64,000 nt of DNA from Desulfovibrio piger (lineage in GTDB: Bacteria > Desulfobacterota > Desulfovibrionia > Desulfovibrionales > Desulfovibrionaceae): positions 1,592,501 through 1,656,500 of the forward strand of contig NZ_LT630450.1 in NCBI RefSeq assembly GCF_900116045.1. The letters are read 5' to 3'. The notes below the pieces were generated by a model. The model was not told where the DNA came from. It did not search any database and saw only the letters and a program-made list of their open reading frames with translations. Within the stretch, counting starts at the first letter, position 1, and each line of letters starts with the position of its first letter. This document shows positions 40,071 through 48,861 of the stretch, in pieces. The position numbers and the translations under genes are program-made.

Positions 40071-41315
40071 ATGGATCCTGTCACCCATGCCGCCAGCGGC
40101 GCCCTGGCCATGCTGGCCATGCCGCAGCGCCCCGCCACACGCTGGGCCCTGCCCCTGGCAGCCTTCGCGGCTGCCGCTCCCGACCTGGACATCCTGGCCG
40201 CCAGCGGCCCCCTGCAGACCCTGCTGCTGCACCGCGGCATCACCCACGCCCTGGCGGCGGCGCCGCTCATGGGACTGCTGCTGGCCATCCTGGCCCGCCC
40301 CCTCTGGCGCTACGACACCCGCAATGCCTGGTCGTTCGGCGGGGTCTGGGCCTTCATGATGCTCCTGGTCCTGCTGCACATCTGGCTCGATGCCCTGACC
40401 ACCTACGGCACGCTGGTCTGGCTGCCCTTCTCCGGGGAACGCCTGCGCCTCAACGCCGTCTACATCATCGACCTGCTCATGACCCTGCCCCTGCTCTGGG
40501 GCATCTGGCACGGCCTGCGGCAGGAGAAGAAGCGTGCCCGGGCCCAGGGGGCCATCCCCTTCCCCTTCCAGGAAACGGCCTCGCTCACCGTCTCTGACGG
40601 CAAGCCCGGCGTCCGGCTGGCCCTGTTCTGGAGCATCCTCCTCTACCCGGCCCTGGCCCTGGGCTGCCAGATCTGGCACACGCAGCAGCTGCAGGCCGCC
40701 CTGTCCGCCCAGGGACGGGACATCCGCCAGCTGGTGGTGCTGCCCGATGCCTTCGCGCCCCTGTTCTGGCGGGCGCTCTATCTGGAAAAGCTGCCCGCCC
40801 GGCCCGCCGGCGCCCCCTCCTGGCAGACGGAGCTCGATCCCCTGCTGCCCCCGGCGGACAGGCAGGAAGACCTGGTGGTCCGCATCCAGGGGCTGGATGC
40901 CCTGGGCCGCCCCCACGGCCGGGAGGAGACCCGCGTGGCCGCGCCTGCCGGCCTGATGACGGCCCTGGCCCGCCAGTCCGTGGCCTGCCGGGCCTTCGAG
41001 CGCTTCCTGCTGCTGCCCGTCATCACGCCGCTGCCCGAAGGCCTGCGCACCACGGACATGCCCGGTGCCAGCCAGTGGCTGCTGCACGACGAACGCTTCG
41101 GCTCGCAACTGGAGCTGGTGCGGAAGATCATGGCCATGCGGCCCAATGCTGGCATCCCCTTCCAGCTCATGCTGCAGCTGGAACCCGGCAACATGGGCCC
41201 GCGCCTGCTGCAGGAACGCCTCTATTTTTCCGACAGCCGCCGCGATTCCGGCTGGCAGGCCCCGCGCCGTCCGTCCCCGCCCGCCTTCCTGCCCTGGCTC
41301 GCGGGATTGCGCTAG
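40071..41315 (+). CDS. Membrane-bound metal-dependent hydrolase (YdjM/DUF457-like)
   Basis: 414 residues. The N-terminal half has several membrane helices and the family motifs MDPVTHAASGALAML, AAPDLDIL, HRGITHALAAAPLMG and LLHIWLDALTTYGT with the conserved His/Asp residues. The C-terminal half (about 190-414) is largely soluble and less conserved. The substrate is unknown; relatives are phospholipase-like or of unknown use. GAGGAA precedes the ATG. A hairpin terminator follows. Confidence 0.8.
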   Translation: MDPVTHAASGALAMLAMPQRPATRWALPLAAFAAAAPDLDILAASGPLQTLLLHRGITHALAAAPLMGLLLAILARPLWRYDTRNAWSFGGVWAFMMLLVLLHIWLDALTTYGTLVWLPFSGERLRLNAVYIIDLLMTLPLLWGIWHGLRQEKKRARAQGAIPFPFQETASLTVSDGKPGVRLALFWSILLYPALALGCQIWHTQQLQAALSAQGRDIRQLVVLPDAFAPLFWRALYLEKLPARPAGAPSWQTELDPLLPPADRQEDLVVRIQGLDALGRPHGREETRVAAPAGLMTALARQSVACRAFERFLLLPVITPLPEGLRTTDMPGASQWLLHDERFGSQLELVRKIMAMRPNAGIPFQLMLQLEPGNMGPRLLQERLYFSDSRRDSGWQAPRRPSPPAFLPWLAGLR

Positions 41316-41454
41316 CAGATTGCAGGGACACGAAGCCTTTTGACAGAGCCTGAGCTGCCCCGGCTCTTTGTCCGCAGCCCTGCGGGGAACGGGCACGGCC
41401 CCGCGATCCTTCCCGGCAGCAGCGTACTGCCGCCCCTGCCTCCGCGATGCACAA

Positions 41455-41494
41455 AACGCGCCTCTTCCATCTGGAAAGAGGCGCGTTCCTTTTT
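41455..41494 (+). terminator. Terminator after the YdjM-like gene
   Basis: AACGCGCCTCTTCC (41455-41468) pairs with GGAAAGAGGCGCGTT (41473-41487, one bulge), then CCTTTTT. A related hairpin lies after cobU. Confidence 0.75.
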
Positions 41495-41633
41495 GCGCCG
41501 TCCATGCCCATGCCGCGAACGCGGACATCCCGCCGGGAGGGCCTGAATACAAAAAAGCCGGGGCAAGGCTGCTGCCCGCCACCGGCGATCATCCATGACC
41601 GGCATGGAAACTGCCCGGCCCCGGAAACAGGAA

Positions 41634-41657
41634 AAGGCTGGTATTGCTACCAGCCTT
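41634..41657 (-). terminator. Terminator of tRNA-Leu copy 1
   Basis: AAGGCTGGTA pairs with TACCAGCCTT; on the minus strand TTTTCC follows the stem. Confidence 0.7.
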
Positions 41658-41666
41658 GCTTTCCAT

Positions 41667-41753
41667 TGGTGCCGAAGGGGAGAGTCGAACTCCCACTCCG
41701 TTGCCAGAACTAGACCCTGAACCTAGCGTGTCTACCAATTCCACCACTTCGGC
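41667..41753 (-). tRNA. tRNA-Leu, anticodon CAG
   Basis: 87 bases with encoded CCA. Acceptor GCCGAAG pairs with CTTCGGC, discriminator A. Anticodon stem CTAGG/TCTAG holds loop TTCAGGG, so the anticodon is CAG (reads CUG). A long variable arm and GTTCGAC T-loop are present. Identical to the copy at 45428-45514. Confidence 0.95.
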
Positions 41754-41762
41754 GCGAAAATG

Positions 41763-41791
41763 TGTGTACAGGATTCGCCCCCTGCTGGCAA
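41763..41791 (-). promoter_or_regulatory. Promoter of tRNA-Leu copy 1
   Basis: On the minus strand TTGCCA, 17 bases, TACACA, ending 9 bases before the tRNA. The same arrangement precedes copy 2. Confidence 0.65.
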
Positions 41792-42309
41792 GCTTTTTTT
41801 TCCGCTTTTCCCCATTTTTTATGGGGACACATAAAAGCACCATGTTCTGGAAAGATCCGGCGGGACGCCATGCTGAAGGCGGCCGGGCAGGTTCCTGCGG
41901 GACGCCCCGGCACGGACGCAGACCCGCCCGCCGCATGGCCGTGGCAGAGCCTGAGGCACCGGGCTGACGCCGCCTTCTCTGGAGATGCGATGCGGGCACG
42001 GGATGGCAGGCAGCGCGCCAGGGCGGACGGTCCTTCCCTCCCCTTGCGCAGGCAGCCGTTTTTTCGCAGACTGGCAGCCCGGCCGAAGCCGGAAAAACAG
42101 CAAGGATCCCCCATGCGCCGCACTGCCCCCCCGACCTCCCGGCCCGCATTTTTCCCCCTCCCCCGTGCACGGCACGGGCAAGGGCACGGCTGTCTCCGCT
42201 CCCTGTCCCGGACACGGCAGGCGCGGGCCCGTCCCCTCTTCCGGCCCGCCAGTCCGCCGATGACGGCCGCACGGGCACCGCTCCCCTCCGCACGCACAGG
42301 AGCATGGCG
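41792..42309. other. Intergenic ahead of cbiB, about 520 bases
   Basis: GC-rich; no supported gene. Checked by eye for a cobalamin riboswitch because the next genes make B12: no B12 box or pseudoknot pattern was found on either strand. Confidence 0.55.
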
Positions 42310-43305
42310 ATGAGCGCGCTGTCCGCCCTGCTCCTCCTGCCCGCCGCCCTGCTGCTGGACCGTCTGTTCGGTGAGCCGCCGGCCCGCATCCATCCCGTCT
42401 GCGGCATGGGCGCCCTGGCCGCCGCAGCGGAACGCCTCTTGCGTCGCGGCCCCGACGGCGCACGCATGACACTGGCCGGTCTGGCGGCCTGCCTGGCCGT
42501 GATCCTGCCGGTGGGCCTGCTGGCGGCACTGCCTGTGCTGCTCGCCGGGGGGATGCTGGGGGACGCGGCCGCCTGGATCGTCTGTGTGGCCGTGGTCTCC
42601 CTCTGTCTGGCGCCCCGCTGCCTGGACGAGCACGCCCGCCGTGTGGCCCTGCCGCTGGAACGGGGCGATCTGGAAGCGGCCCGCCGGGCCGTGGCCATGC
42701 TGGTGGGGCGCGACCCGCAACAGCTGGATGCCCACGGCGTGGCCCGGGCCTGTGTGGAGAGCGTGGGCGAGAACCTGACCGACGGCATCCTTGCCACCCT
42801 GTTCTGGGCGGCCGCGGGCCTGCTGCTGGCCGGACTGCCCGGGGCCGCGGCCCTGGCGGCCTGCCACCGCGCCGCCAACGTGCTGGATGCCCTGTGGGGC
42901 AGGCTCGACGCGACCTACCGCTGTTTCGGCACGGCCGCCGCCCGTCTGGACGACGTGCTCAACTGGTGCCCGGCGCGGCTGGCCCTGCCCTGCATCGTGC
43001 TGGCCGCGGCCCTGCTGCCCGGCCTTGATGCCCGTGCCTGCCGCCGGGTGGGCTGGCGCGACCGCCACGCCCACGAAAGCCCCAATTCCGCCTGGAGCGA
43101 GGCCGCCTTTGCCGGGGCCCTGGGCCTGCGCCTGGGCGGACCGGCCCGGTACGGCCCCCTGTACCGTGACCATCCCTGGCTGGGCGACGGCAGCCCGCTG
43201 GCCACGGCCCGGCATATCCGGCAGGCCGTGCGCCTCATGTGGGCCTCCGTGCTGGTCTTCGCGGCTTCGGCTTCCCTGCTGCTGGCGGCAGTGGCCTGTA
43301 TCTGA
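42310..43305 (+). CDS. cbiB: Adenosylcobinamide-phosphate synthase
   Basis: 331 residues (333 if the ATG at 42304 is used; AGGAG spacing favours 42310). Integral membrane protein, also called CobD in aerobic pathways, that attaches aminopropanol phosphate to the corrin ring. Signatures: LLLDRLFGEPPARIHPVCGMG at the N-terminus, RACVESVGENLTDGILATLFW, HRAANVLDALWG, RLDDVLNWCPARL and SPNSAWSEAAFAGALGL. First of cbiB-cobS-cobU. Confidence 0.93.
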   Translation: MSALSALLLLPAALLLDRLFGEPPARIHPVCGMGALAAAAERLLRRGPDGARMTLAGLAACLAVILPVGLLAALPVLLAGGMLGDAAAWIVCVAVVSLCLAPRCLDEHARRVALPLERGDLEAARRAVAMLVGRDPQQLDAHGVARACVESVGENLTDGILATLFWAAAGLLLAGLPGAAALAACHRAANVLDALWGRLDATYRCFGTAAARLDDVLNWCPARLALPCIVLAAALLPGLDARACRRVGWRDRHAHESPNSAWSEAAFAGALGLRLGGPARYGPLYRDHPWLGDGSPLATARHIRQAVRLMWASVLVFAASASLLLAAVACI

Positions 43306-43669
43306 GACGGCTCCGGCGAAGGCGGGAGGGGACACCCCGCCAACGGGACACGGTACGGCGGCCCCCGCAGCGTTCCCCAACTGGCCGCCCGCCGGACAGG
43401 CAGGAGAAGGATATCCGGCCACAGCGGCCCTGAAGCAGCCCGGCATGGCCCCGTGTTGCCGTGTCCGCCGTGTCCTCACGGCTGTCCCCGTCATGGCGCC
43501 GCCAGATTTTGAACAACGCCGCCAGATTTTTCTTGGACGGGCTGCCCACGACGCCTGGCCCCCATCCCGGCCGGGGCTCCCCCTGTCCGCGCCCGGCATG
43601 GCCGAATCCATTTTGCATCCATGACAGGATGACGACGTTTCCCTTCAACCTCCAGCAAGGTGATCGCAC
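43306..43669. other. Spacer between cbiB and cobS, 364 bases
   Basis: No gene seen. Contains an imperfect direct repeat CGCCGCCAGATTTT (43497 and about 43516). No riboswitch recognised. Unusually long for neighbours in one pathway. Confidence 0.5.
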
Positions 43670-44410
43670 ATGTCCATCATCACTTCTTTCCGCGCCGGTC
43701 TGGCCTTTTTCACCCGCATCCCCGTGGGCGCCGCGCCCCTGCCGCCCACGCTCTCCGGTGTGGTGGCCTGGCTGCCCGCCGTGGGCCTGCTGGTGGGCGC
43801 GCTGGCCGCCCTGGTCCTGCTGCCGGCTGCCCGGCTGGGCCTGCCCGCCCCGCTCTGCAGCATCGGGGCCGCCCTTGTCTGGACCGTCGTCACCGGCGGC
43901 CTGCATCTGGACGGGGTCGCCGACTGCGGCGACGGCCTGCTGGTGGAGACCTCTCCCGAGCGCCGCCTGGCCATCATGAAGGATTCCCGCCTGGGCAGCT
44001 TCGGCGCCCTGGCCCTGTTCTTCGTCCTCTCCATCAAGGTCGCGGCGCTGGCGGCACTGGCCGGGATGCCCTCCCTGCACGCGCTGGGGGCCTGCTGTCT
44101 GGCCGGACTGCTGGGCCGCTGCCAGGTCTTCGCGGGCATGCGTCTGCCCTCGGCCCGGCCCGGCGGTCTGGGCGCCATGATGCACGACGGCATGAAGCCC
44201 CGCTACGCCTATACGGCCCTCGGGCTCTGCCTTGCGGCCTGCCTCGTGATGGGGCGGCATGGCCTCTACAGCCTGCTGGCTGCCGGGCTGGTGGCCTTCT
44301 GGCTGCTGTCCGCGGCCCGCAAGCGCATCGGCGGCGTCACGGGCGACGTTTTCGGGGCCCTCATCGAGACCACGGAATGCGCCGTGCTGGCGGCCTGCTG
44401 CCTGCCGTAG
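43670..44410 (+). CDS. cobS: Adenosylcobinamide-GDP ribazoletransferase
   Basis: 246 residues, polytopic membrane protein. Joins adenosylcobinamide-GDP and alpha-ribazole to give adenosylcobalamin (phosphate). Motif GGLHLDGVADCGDG with the metal-binding aspartates, FFTRIPVG near the start, KDSRLGSFGALAL and RIGGVTGDVFGALIE near the end. Start ATG 43670. It is followed by cobU 38 bases later. Confidence 0.94.
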   Translation: MSIITSFRAGLAFFTRIPVGAAPLPPTLSGVVAWLPAVGLLVGALAALVLLPAARLGLPAPLCSIGAALVWTVVTGGLHLDGVADCGDGLLVETSPERRLAIMKDSRLGSFGALALFFVLSIKVAALAALAGMPSLHALGACCLAGLLGRCQVFAGMRLPSARPGGLGAMMHDGMKPRYAYTALGLCLAACLVMGRHGLYSLLAAGLVAFWLLSAARKRIGGVTGDVFGALIETTECAVLAACCLP

Positions 44411-44448
44411 GCCCACACGGCACCCGCATCCGAAAAAAGGAAGAGACT

Positions 44449-45036
44449 ATGACGGAAGATCTTGACCTGACCCTGTTCCTGGGCGGGACCCGCAGCGGCA
44501 AGAGCGCCCTTGCCGAGGCCCTGGTCACGGCCAGGGCCCAGGGGCCTGTCTGGTATCTGGCCACGGCCCGGCCCCTGGGGGACGACGACGCCATGCACGA
44601 GCGCATCCGGCGCCATCGCAGCCGCCGCCCCGCCTGCTGGCACACGCTGGAATGTCCCCGCCATCCGGGCCGGGAACTGGAGCGCCTGCTGGCCGCCCAC
44701 GCCGGGGACGGCCCCGTGCCCACGGTGCTGCTGGACTGCGTGACCCTCTGGATGAGCAACATCCTGTTCGCGCTGGACGACCCCCACGATGCGGCGGCCT
44801 TCGAGGCCGGCCTCACGGAAGAAGTGGAGGGACTGCTGCACGCCATGCGGGCCTTCCCCTGCCGCTGGGTGCTGGTCTCCGGCGAGACCGGCCTCGGCGG
44901 CATACAGGCGGGGCCCCTGGCCCGTATTTTCGACGATGGCCTGGGCCTGGCCAACCAGATGCTGGCCGCACAGGCCCGGGATGCCTTCCTCGTGGTGGCC
45001 GGGCGCTGCCTGCGGCTGGAAAAGCTGACGTTTTGA
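44449..45036 (+). CDS. cobU: Adenosylcobinamide kinase / guanylyltransferase
   Basis: 195 residues. Bifunctional kinase and GTP:cobinamide-phosphate guanylyltransferase that supplies CobS. P-loop GGTRSGKS at residues 12-19, YLATARP, HRSRRPACWHTLE (guanylylated His region), LLDCVTLWMSNIL and VSGETGLGGIQAGPLARIFDD...ANQMLAA. AAAAGGAAG precedes the ATG. Last of the cobalamin group. Confidence 0.95.
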   Translation: MTEDLDLTLFLGGTRSGKSALAEALVTARAQGPVWYLATARPLGDDDAMHERIRRHRSRRPACWHTLECPRHPGRELERLLAAHAGDGPVPTVLLDCVTLWMSNILFALDDPHDAAAFEAGLTEEVEGLLHAMRAFPCRWVLVSGETGLGGIQAGPLARIFDDGLGLANQMLAAQARDAFLVVAGRCLRLEKLTF

Positions 45037-45311
45037 GCTCCAGCCGGGCCGCAAGGCGACCGTCCCCCGCGGGCCAGGGGAGCAAACAGGCCGCTGGGAA
45101 CGAGGCCGCCCCCAACGGACGCGCCCTCCAGGCTGGTGTCCGGGCCACCGCGGCAGCCCGTCACCGGGCACTGCGGGGCGTCCATACCGCTCCCCTCCCC
45201 CACGCAAAAACAGGACGCGCCTTCCCTCCACGGGAAGAGCGCGTCCTGCTGTATGCCTGGCCCTGACGCGAGCGGCCGCCCCTTTCCGTCACAAGGAGCG
45301 CAGGGGGCACG
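45037..45311. other. Downstream of cobU; hairpin only
   Basis: A 16-base stem CAGGACGCGC-CTTCCC (45211-45226) / GGGAAG-GCGCGTCCTG (45232-45248, one bulge) without a T run. It resembles the hairpin at 41455-41487. Nothing else recognised. Confidence 0.55.
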
Positions 45312-45394
45312 AAAAAAAGCCGGGGCACGGCTGCTGCCGCCACCGGCTCTCATCCATGACCGGCACGAAAACCGCCCGGCCCCCAAAACAGGAA

Positions 45395-45418
45395 AAGGCT
45401 GGTATTTCTACCAGCCTT
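45395..45418 (-). terminator. Terminator of tRNA-Leu copy 2
   Basis: AAGGCTGGTA / TACCAGCCTT stem; minus strand continues TTTTCCTGTTTTGGG. Confidence 0.7.
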
Positions 45419-45427
45419 GCTTTCCAT

Positions 45428-45514
45428 TGGTGCCGAAGGGGAGAGTCGAACTCCCACTCCGTTGCCAGAACTAGACCCTGAACCTAGCGTGTCTACCAAT
45501 TCCACCACTTCGGC
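45428..45514 (-). tRNA. tRNA-Leu, anticodon CAG (second copy)
   Basis: Same 87-base sequence as 41667-41753, including encoded CCA, CAG anticodon and long variable arm. Confidence 0.95.
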
Positions 45515-45523
45515 GCGAAAATT

Positions 45524-45552
45524 TATGTAGCCCATTTGCCCCTGCCTGGCAA
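45524..45552 (-). promoter_or_regulatory. Promoter of tRNA-Leu copy 2
   Basis: Minus-strand TTGCCA, 17 bases, TACATA, as in copy 1. Confidence 0.65.
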
Positions 45553-45684
45553 GTGTTTTTTGCAAAAAAATTTCCGGCCCGCCATTTTCCGCTCCCGGCC
45601 TGCCCGTCAGGCCCCGGCCGCCTTGCCTTGCGCCTGTCCATGCGCTACACAGCAAGGCACACTCTTAATGCAAGGATACGCCTC

Positions 45685-46173
45685 ATGCAGGACAATTTTT
45701 CCCATCTGGACAAGGACGGCAACATCACCATGGTGGACGTGGGCGCCAAGCCCGACACCCGGCGCGTGGCCATTGCCGAAGCCATCGTGGAGCTTTCTCC
45801 CCACACCCTGAAGCTGCTCAAGGAATGCGCCCTGCCCAAGGGCGACGTGCTGACCTGCGCCAAGGTGGGCGGCATCATGGCCGCCAAGCGCACCGCGGAG
45901 CTGATCCCGCTCTGCCATCCCCTGAGCCTGAACCTGGTGGACGTGCGCTTTGAGGTGCGCGACACCCCGCCCAGCGTGCGCATCGAGGCCGAGACCCGCA
46001 CCACCGGTCCCACGGGCGTGGAGATGGAGGCCATCATCGCCGCCCAGACCGCCGCCGCCGTCATCTATGACATGTGCAAGGCCGTGCAGCGCGACATCGT
46101 CATCAGCCGCGTCCGTCTGCTGTTCAAGGACGGCGGCCGCAGCGGCGCCTTCCACGCCAAGCCCCTGGACTGA
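45685..46173 (+). CDS. moaC: Cyclic pyranopterin monophosphate synthase
   Basis: 162 residues. Converts the MoaA product to cPMP in molybdenum cofactor synthesis. Conserved [65 protein letters not shown] and KDGGRSGAF. Start ATG with AAGGATA upstream. Only a few bases separate it from lgt. Confidence 0.96.
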   Translation: MQDNFSHLDKDGNITMVDVGAKPDTRRVAIAEAIVELSPHTLKLLKECALPKGDVLTCAKVGGIMAAKRTAELIPLCHPLSLNLVDVRFEVRDTPPSVRIEAETRTTGPTGVEMEAIIAAQTAAAVIYDMCKAVQRDIVISRVRLLFKDGGRSGAFHAKPLD

Positions 46174-46178
46174 GACGG

Positions 46179-47009
46179 ATGCAGTTCCCTGCCATCGATC
46201 CCGTGGCCTTCAGCATCGGCTCCCTGCAGCTGCGCTGGTACGGCCTCATGTACTTGCTGGCCTTTTTCGTGGGCTGGGGCCTGGCCCGCCGACGGGCCTC
46301 CCGCCCCGGTTCCGGCTGGAAGACCGTGGATGTGGACGACCTGCTGACCTTCGTCATGCTGGGCGTCATCCTGGGCGCGCGCCTGGGCTATGTGCTCTTC
46401 TACGACCTGCCCGCCTATATCGACGATCCCGGCGAGATACTGCGCATCTGGAACGGCGGCATGTCCTTCCACGGCGGCCTGCTGGGCGTGCTCTGTGCCT
46501 TCTGGTATTTCGCGCGCACCCGCAAGAAGTCCTTCCTCGAAGTCTCGGACTTCATCGCGCCCCTGGTGCCGCAGGGCCTGTTCTGGGGCCGCATGGGCAA
46601 TTTCATCAACGGCGAGCTCTGGGGCAAAGTCAGCGACGTGCCCTGGGCCATGGTCTTCCCCACCGGCGGGCCCTGGCCGCGCCATCCCTCGCAGCTCTAC
46701 GAAGGCCTGCTGGAAGGGCTGGTGCTGTTCGTGGTGCTCTGGATCTTCTCCGCCCGGCCGCGCAAGGCGGGGGCCGTCTCCGGCCTTTTCGCCCTGCTCT
46801 ACGCCGTGTTCCGCTTCGGCGTGGAATTCGTGCGCGTGCCCGACGCCCAGCTGGGCTACCTGGCCTTCGGCTGGCTGACCATGGGCCAGCTGCTCTGCCT
46901 GCCGCTCATGGCCGCGGGCCTGTGGCTGCTGTGCCGCACGCCGCGGGCACAGGCCGCCGTGGAGCCCGCAGCGGCTCCCCGCAAGGGCAGGAGCGCACGA
47001 AAGCGTTGA
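46179..47009 (+). CDS. lgt: Prolipoprotein diacylglyceryl transferase
   Basis: 276 residues, about seven membrane helices. Transfers diacylglycerol from phosphatidylglycerol to the lipobox cysteine. Signatures: LQLRWYGLMYLLAF, GVILGARLGYVLFYD, GGMSFHGGLLG with the essential His, and GRMGNFINGELWG (the Lgt motif). The C-terminus is basic (RKGRSARKR). It follows moaC by 5 bases; the infA promoter overlaps its stop codon. Confidence 0.95.
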   Translation: MQFPAIDPVAFSIGSLQLRWYGLMYLLAFFVGWGLARRRASRPGSGWKTVDVDDLLTFVMLGVILGARLGYVLFYDLPAYIDDPGEILRIWNGGMSFHGGLLGVLCAFWYFARTRKKSFLEVSDFIAPLVPQGLFWGRMGNFINGELWGKVSDVPWAMVFPTGGPWPRHPSQLYEGLLEGLVLFVVLWIFSARPRKAGAVSGLFALLYAVFRFGVEFVRVPDAQLGYLAFGWLTMGQLLCLPLMAAGLWLLCRTPRAQAAVEPAAAPRKGRSARKR

Positions 47010-47035
47010 CAGACCTTGCGTCTTCTGGGTAAATA
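47006..47035 (+). promoter_or_regulatory. Candidate promoter of infA
   Basis: TTGACA at 47006-47011 (overlapping the lgt stop), 18 bases, TAAATA at 47030-47035. Confidence 0.55.
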
Positions 47036-47069
47036 TTTCGCCGCTTATCTGAATTTTTCTGGAGGAAAT

Positions 47070-47288
47070 ATGGCTAAAGAAGGTTCCATTGAAGTTGACG
47101 GCGTGGTGCAGGAAGCCCTGCCCAATGCCATGTTCCGTGTGGAGCTGGAAAACGGCCACGAAGTGCTGGCGCACATTTCCGGCAAGATGCGCAAGTTCTA
47201 CATCCGCATCCTGCCCGGCGACCGCGTGAAGGTGGAGCTCTCTCCCTACGACCTGACCCGCGGCCGCATCACCTACCGCATGAAGTAG
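47070..47288 (+). CDS. infA: Translation initiation factor IF-1
   Basis: 72 residues, single OB fold. Binds the 30S A site during initiation. [46 protein letters not shown] and [11 protein letters not shown] are canonical. Excellent ribosome site GGAGGAAAT. Possible IF-1 starts further upstream lack support. Confidence 0.97.
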   Translation: MAKEGSIEVDGVVQEALPNAMFRVELENGHEVLAHISGKMRKFYIRILPGDRVKVELSPYDLTRGRITYRMK

Positions 47289-47386
47289 CCCGCACCCGCC
47301 CCGCCTTTGCAGCGCACCCCTGGCCTACTGACAGAGGTGCGCTTTTGTTGCGTCCCGCGGATGGGGACAGCATCTGGGGAAAAGAT

Positions 47387-48031
47387 ATGATATCCGAAGC
47401 TGACTTGGTAAAGGCCCTGCATAAAGGCGCCTGCAAAGCCACAAAAGATTATCTGGAATGGTCTGACGGCACTTTCCTGAACGAATGCGCCGGAGAGAGT
47501 TACATGGTGGCATGTATGGCACAGGCTGTGATGAAGACTCCGTCTCCTCCCCCATACCTCTGCCTTGAATATTGCCTTTCGACTCTTAAGGATGATTGGG
47601 ATAAACGCCTTCCCAGTTGTCTTAAGGGATCAGGACGCCTTGATATGGCTCTTCTGAACAAAGACAAACAGCTCAAATTTGCTATTGAAGCCAAGTGTTC
47701 CACTGCTTGGGCTGATAATTATGCTGATGACATTAAAAGACTGATGCATCTTTGTAGGAAGCTCAGAAAAACATCGACAGATGGGGCATTGCAAGCATGC
47801 ATTTTCATTACTTCTGTGTACTCATATAGCATCAGCAGTATGGAAAAAGCGAGAAAACAACTAAATGAAAAAATATCAGACTGGGAAAGCTATATAAATG
47901 ATATTCGCCTTAATTATCAGAAACAGTATGGCGAAATTTCTACTTGCTTCAGCATTTTCCCCAATTATAATGTAAATGAGACGAGCGATTTAGCCCAAAT
48001 ATCGACCTCTCTTTGTTGTATCATCAAGTAG
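47387..48031 (+). CDS. Orphan AT-rich protein with PD-(D/E)XK-like nuclease pattern
   Basis: 214 residues, no signal or membrane segment. D86 in GSGRLDMALL and E101-A-K103 in FAIEAKCSTAW fit the D...ExK core of the PD-(D/E)XK nuclease fold, with E34 or E38 in the preceding helix (NECAGESYMVACM) as the possible further acidic residue. No methyltransferase, restriction partner or toxin-antitoxin partner is beside it. Its base composition and codon use are clearly more AT-rich than its neighbours, so horizontal transfer is likely. The start uses ATG 47387 with GGGGA upstream. I recognise no exact family; restriction-like or other defence use is inference. Confidence 0.6.
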   Translation: MISEADLVKALHKGACKATKDYLEWSDGTFLNECAGESYMVACMAQAVMKTPSPPPYLCLEYCLSTLKDDWDKRLPSCLKGSGRLDMALLNKDKQLKFAIEAKCSTAWADNYADDIKRLMHLCRKLRKTSTDGALQACIFITSVYSYSISSMEKARKQLNEKISDWESYINDIRLNYQKQYGEISTCFSIFPNYNVNETSDLAQISTSLCCIIK

Positions 48032-48131
48032 GGTAGAATATTTCTAAGCATTCGCTCTGCGGAGGCTTTTTGTTACCGCAGTAAGTACTTCAATCGTCCA
48101 TTTATCCTTCTTTTCCCGCTCACAGCCCACG

Positions 48132-48161
48132 AAAAAAAGGACGCCGCAGCGTCCTTTTTTT
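48132..48161. terminator. Bidirectional terminator between the orphan gene and pgpA
   Basis: Seven A, GGACGC, loop CGCA, GCGTCC, seven T; functional in both directions. Confidence 0.88.
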
Positions 48162-48384
48162 GTTTTTCCAAAAGCCACAAGGCCCTATCGTCCCCAGTCT
48201 GACTGGGCTCGCCTTTTCCGCCCTTCTCTCCCAGCAAAGCGGCCTGAGATGGGAGGAGGCTTGCAGGAGAGGGCTTTTCGCGCACACCAGCCACTGTAAG
48301 GCAGGCCCTCCGAGACCATACCCGTTGCTACCTGAGGCGGGCATCGGCAGCAACGCGTGAAGGATTCTTTCTTCCCCCCTTTCC

Positions 48385-48861
48385 CTAGACCCAGCCCAGG
48401 GCCCGCAGCACCAGCATGCAGCACATGGCCATGAGACCGGCCAGGATATCGTCCAGCATGATGCCCCAGCCGGCGGGCAGCCAGGTTTCCGAGGCGTGCA
48501 CGGGCCAGGGCTTCCAGATGTCGAACAGGCGGAACAGGGCGAAGGCCCAGACCAGGCCGGGCCACGACCACTGGTCCGCGCCCAGGGGCAGCAGGGCGAT
48601 CCAGACGCCCGCCAGCTCGTCGATGACCACTTCCCCGGGGTCGGTGCGCCCCAGCAGGATCTCGGCCCGGGTGGCGGCCAGACCGCCGGTCACGACGATC
48701 ACGGCCAGAAAGAGCAGACGCCCCCAGAGCGGCAGGGGCAGAAAGATCAGCGGCGCCAGCAGGGCGGCCAGGGCCGAACCGGCCGTGCCCGGAGCCCTGG
48801 GCGAAAGTCCGGCGATGCCCAGACGGCAATAGGCCAGGATGCAGGTATTCCAGAATGACAT
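48385..48861 (-). CDS. pgpA: Phosphatidylglycerophosphatase A
   Basis: 158 residues, membrane protein. Removes phosphate from phosphatidylglycerol phosphate. PgpA signatures GLSPRAPGTAGSAL, DPGEVVIDELAGVWIAL, FRLFDIWKPWPV and MLDDILAGLMA are clear. ATG at 48861 with GGAGAGAT upstream. It stands alone. Confidence 0.92.
   Translation of the reverse strand: MSFWNTCILAYCRLGIAGLSPRAPGTAGSALAALLAPLIFLPLPLWGRLLFLAVIVVTGGLAATRAEILLGRTDPGEVVIDELAGVWIALLPLGADQWSWPGLVWAFALFRLFDIWKPWPVHASETWLPAGWGIMLDDILAGLMAMCCMLVLRALGWV

Larger units (their letters stand above)
41551..41794. repeat. Long direct repeat around tRNA-Leu(CAG), copy 1
   Basis: About 240 bases similar to 45312-45556 (same orientation, spacing 3,761 bases). 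Includes a shared CCGGGGC..GCTGCTGCC lead, the tRNA terminator, the complete tRNA and its promoter. Confidence 0.75.
45312..45556. repeat. Long direct repeat around tRNA-Leu(CAG), copy 2
   Basis: Partner of 41551-41794. tRNA and terminator are near-identical; flanks differ by scattered changes and small indels. Confidence 0.75.

Noticed and set aside
41792..42309. Cobalamin riboswitch upstream of cbiB
   Set aside because: No B12 box or matching helices found by eye; region kept as plain intergenic.
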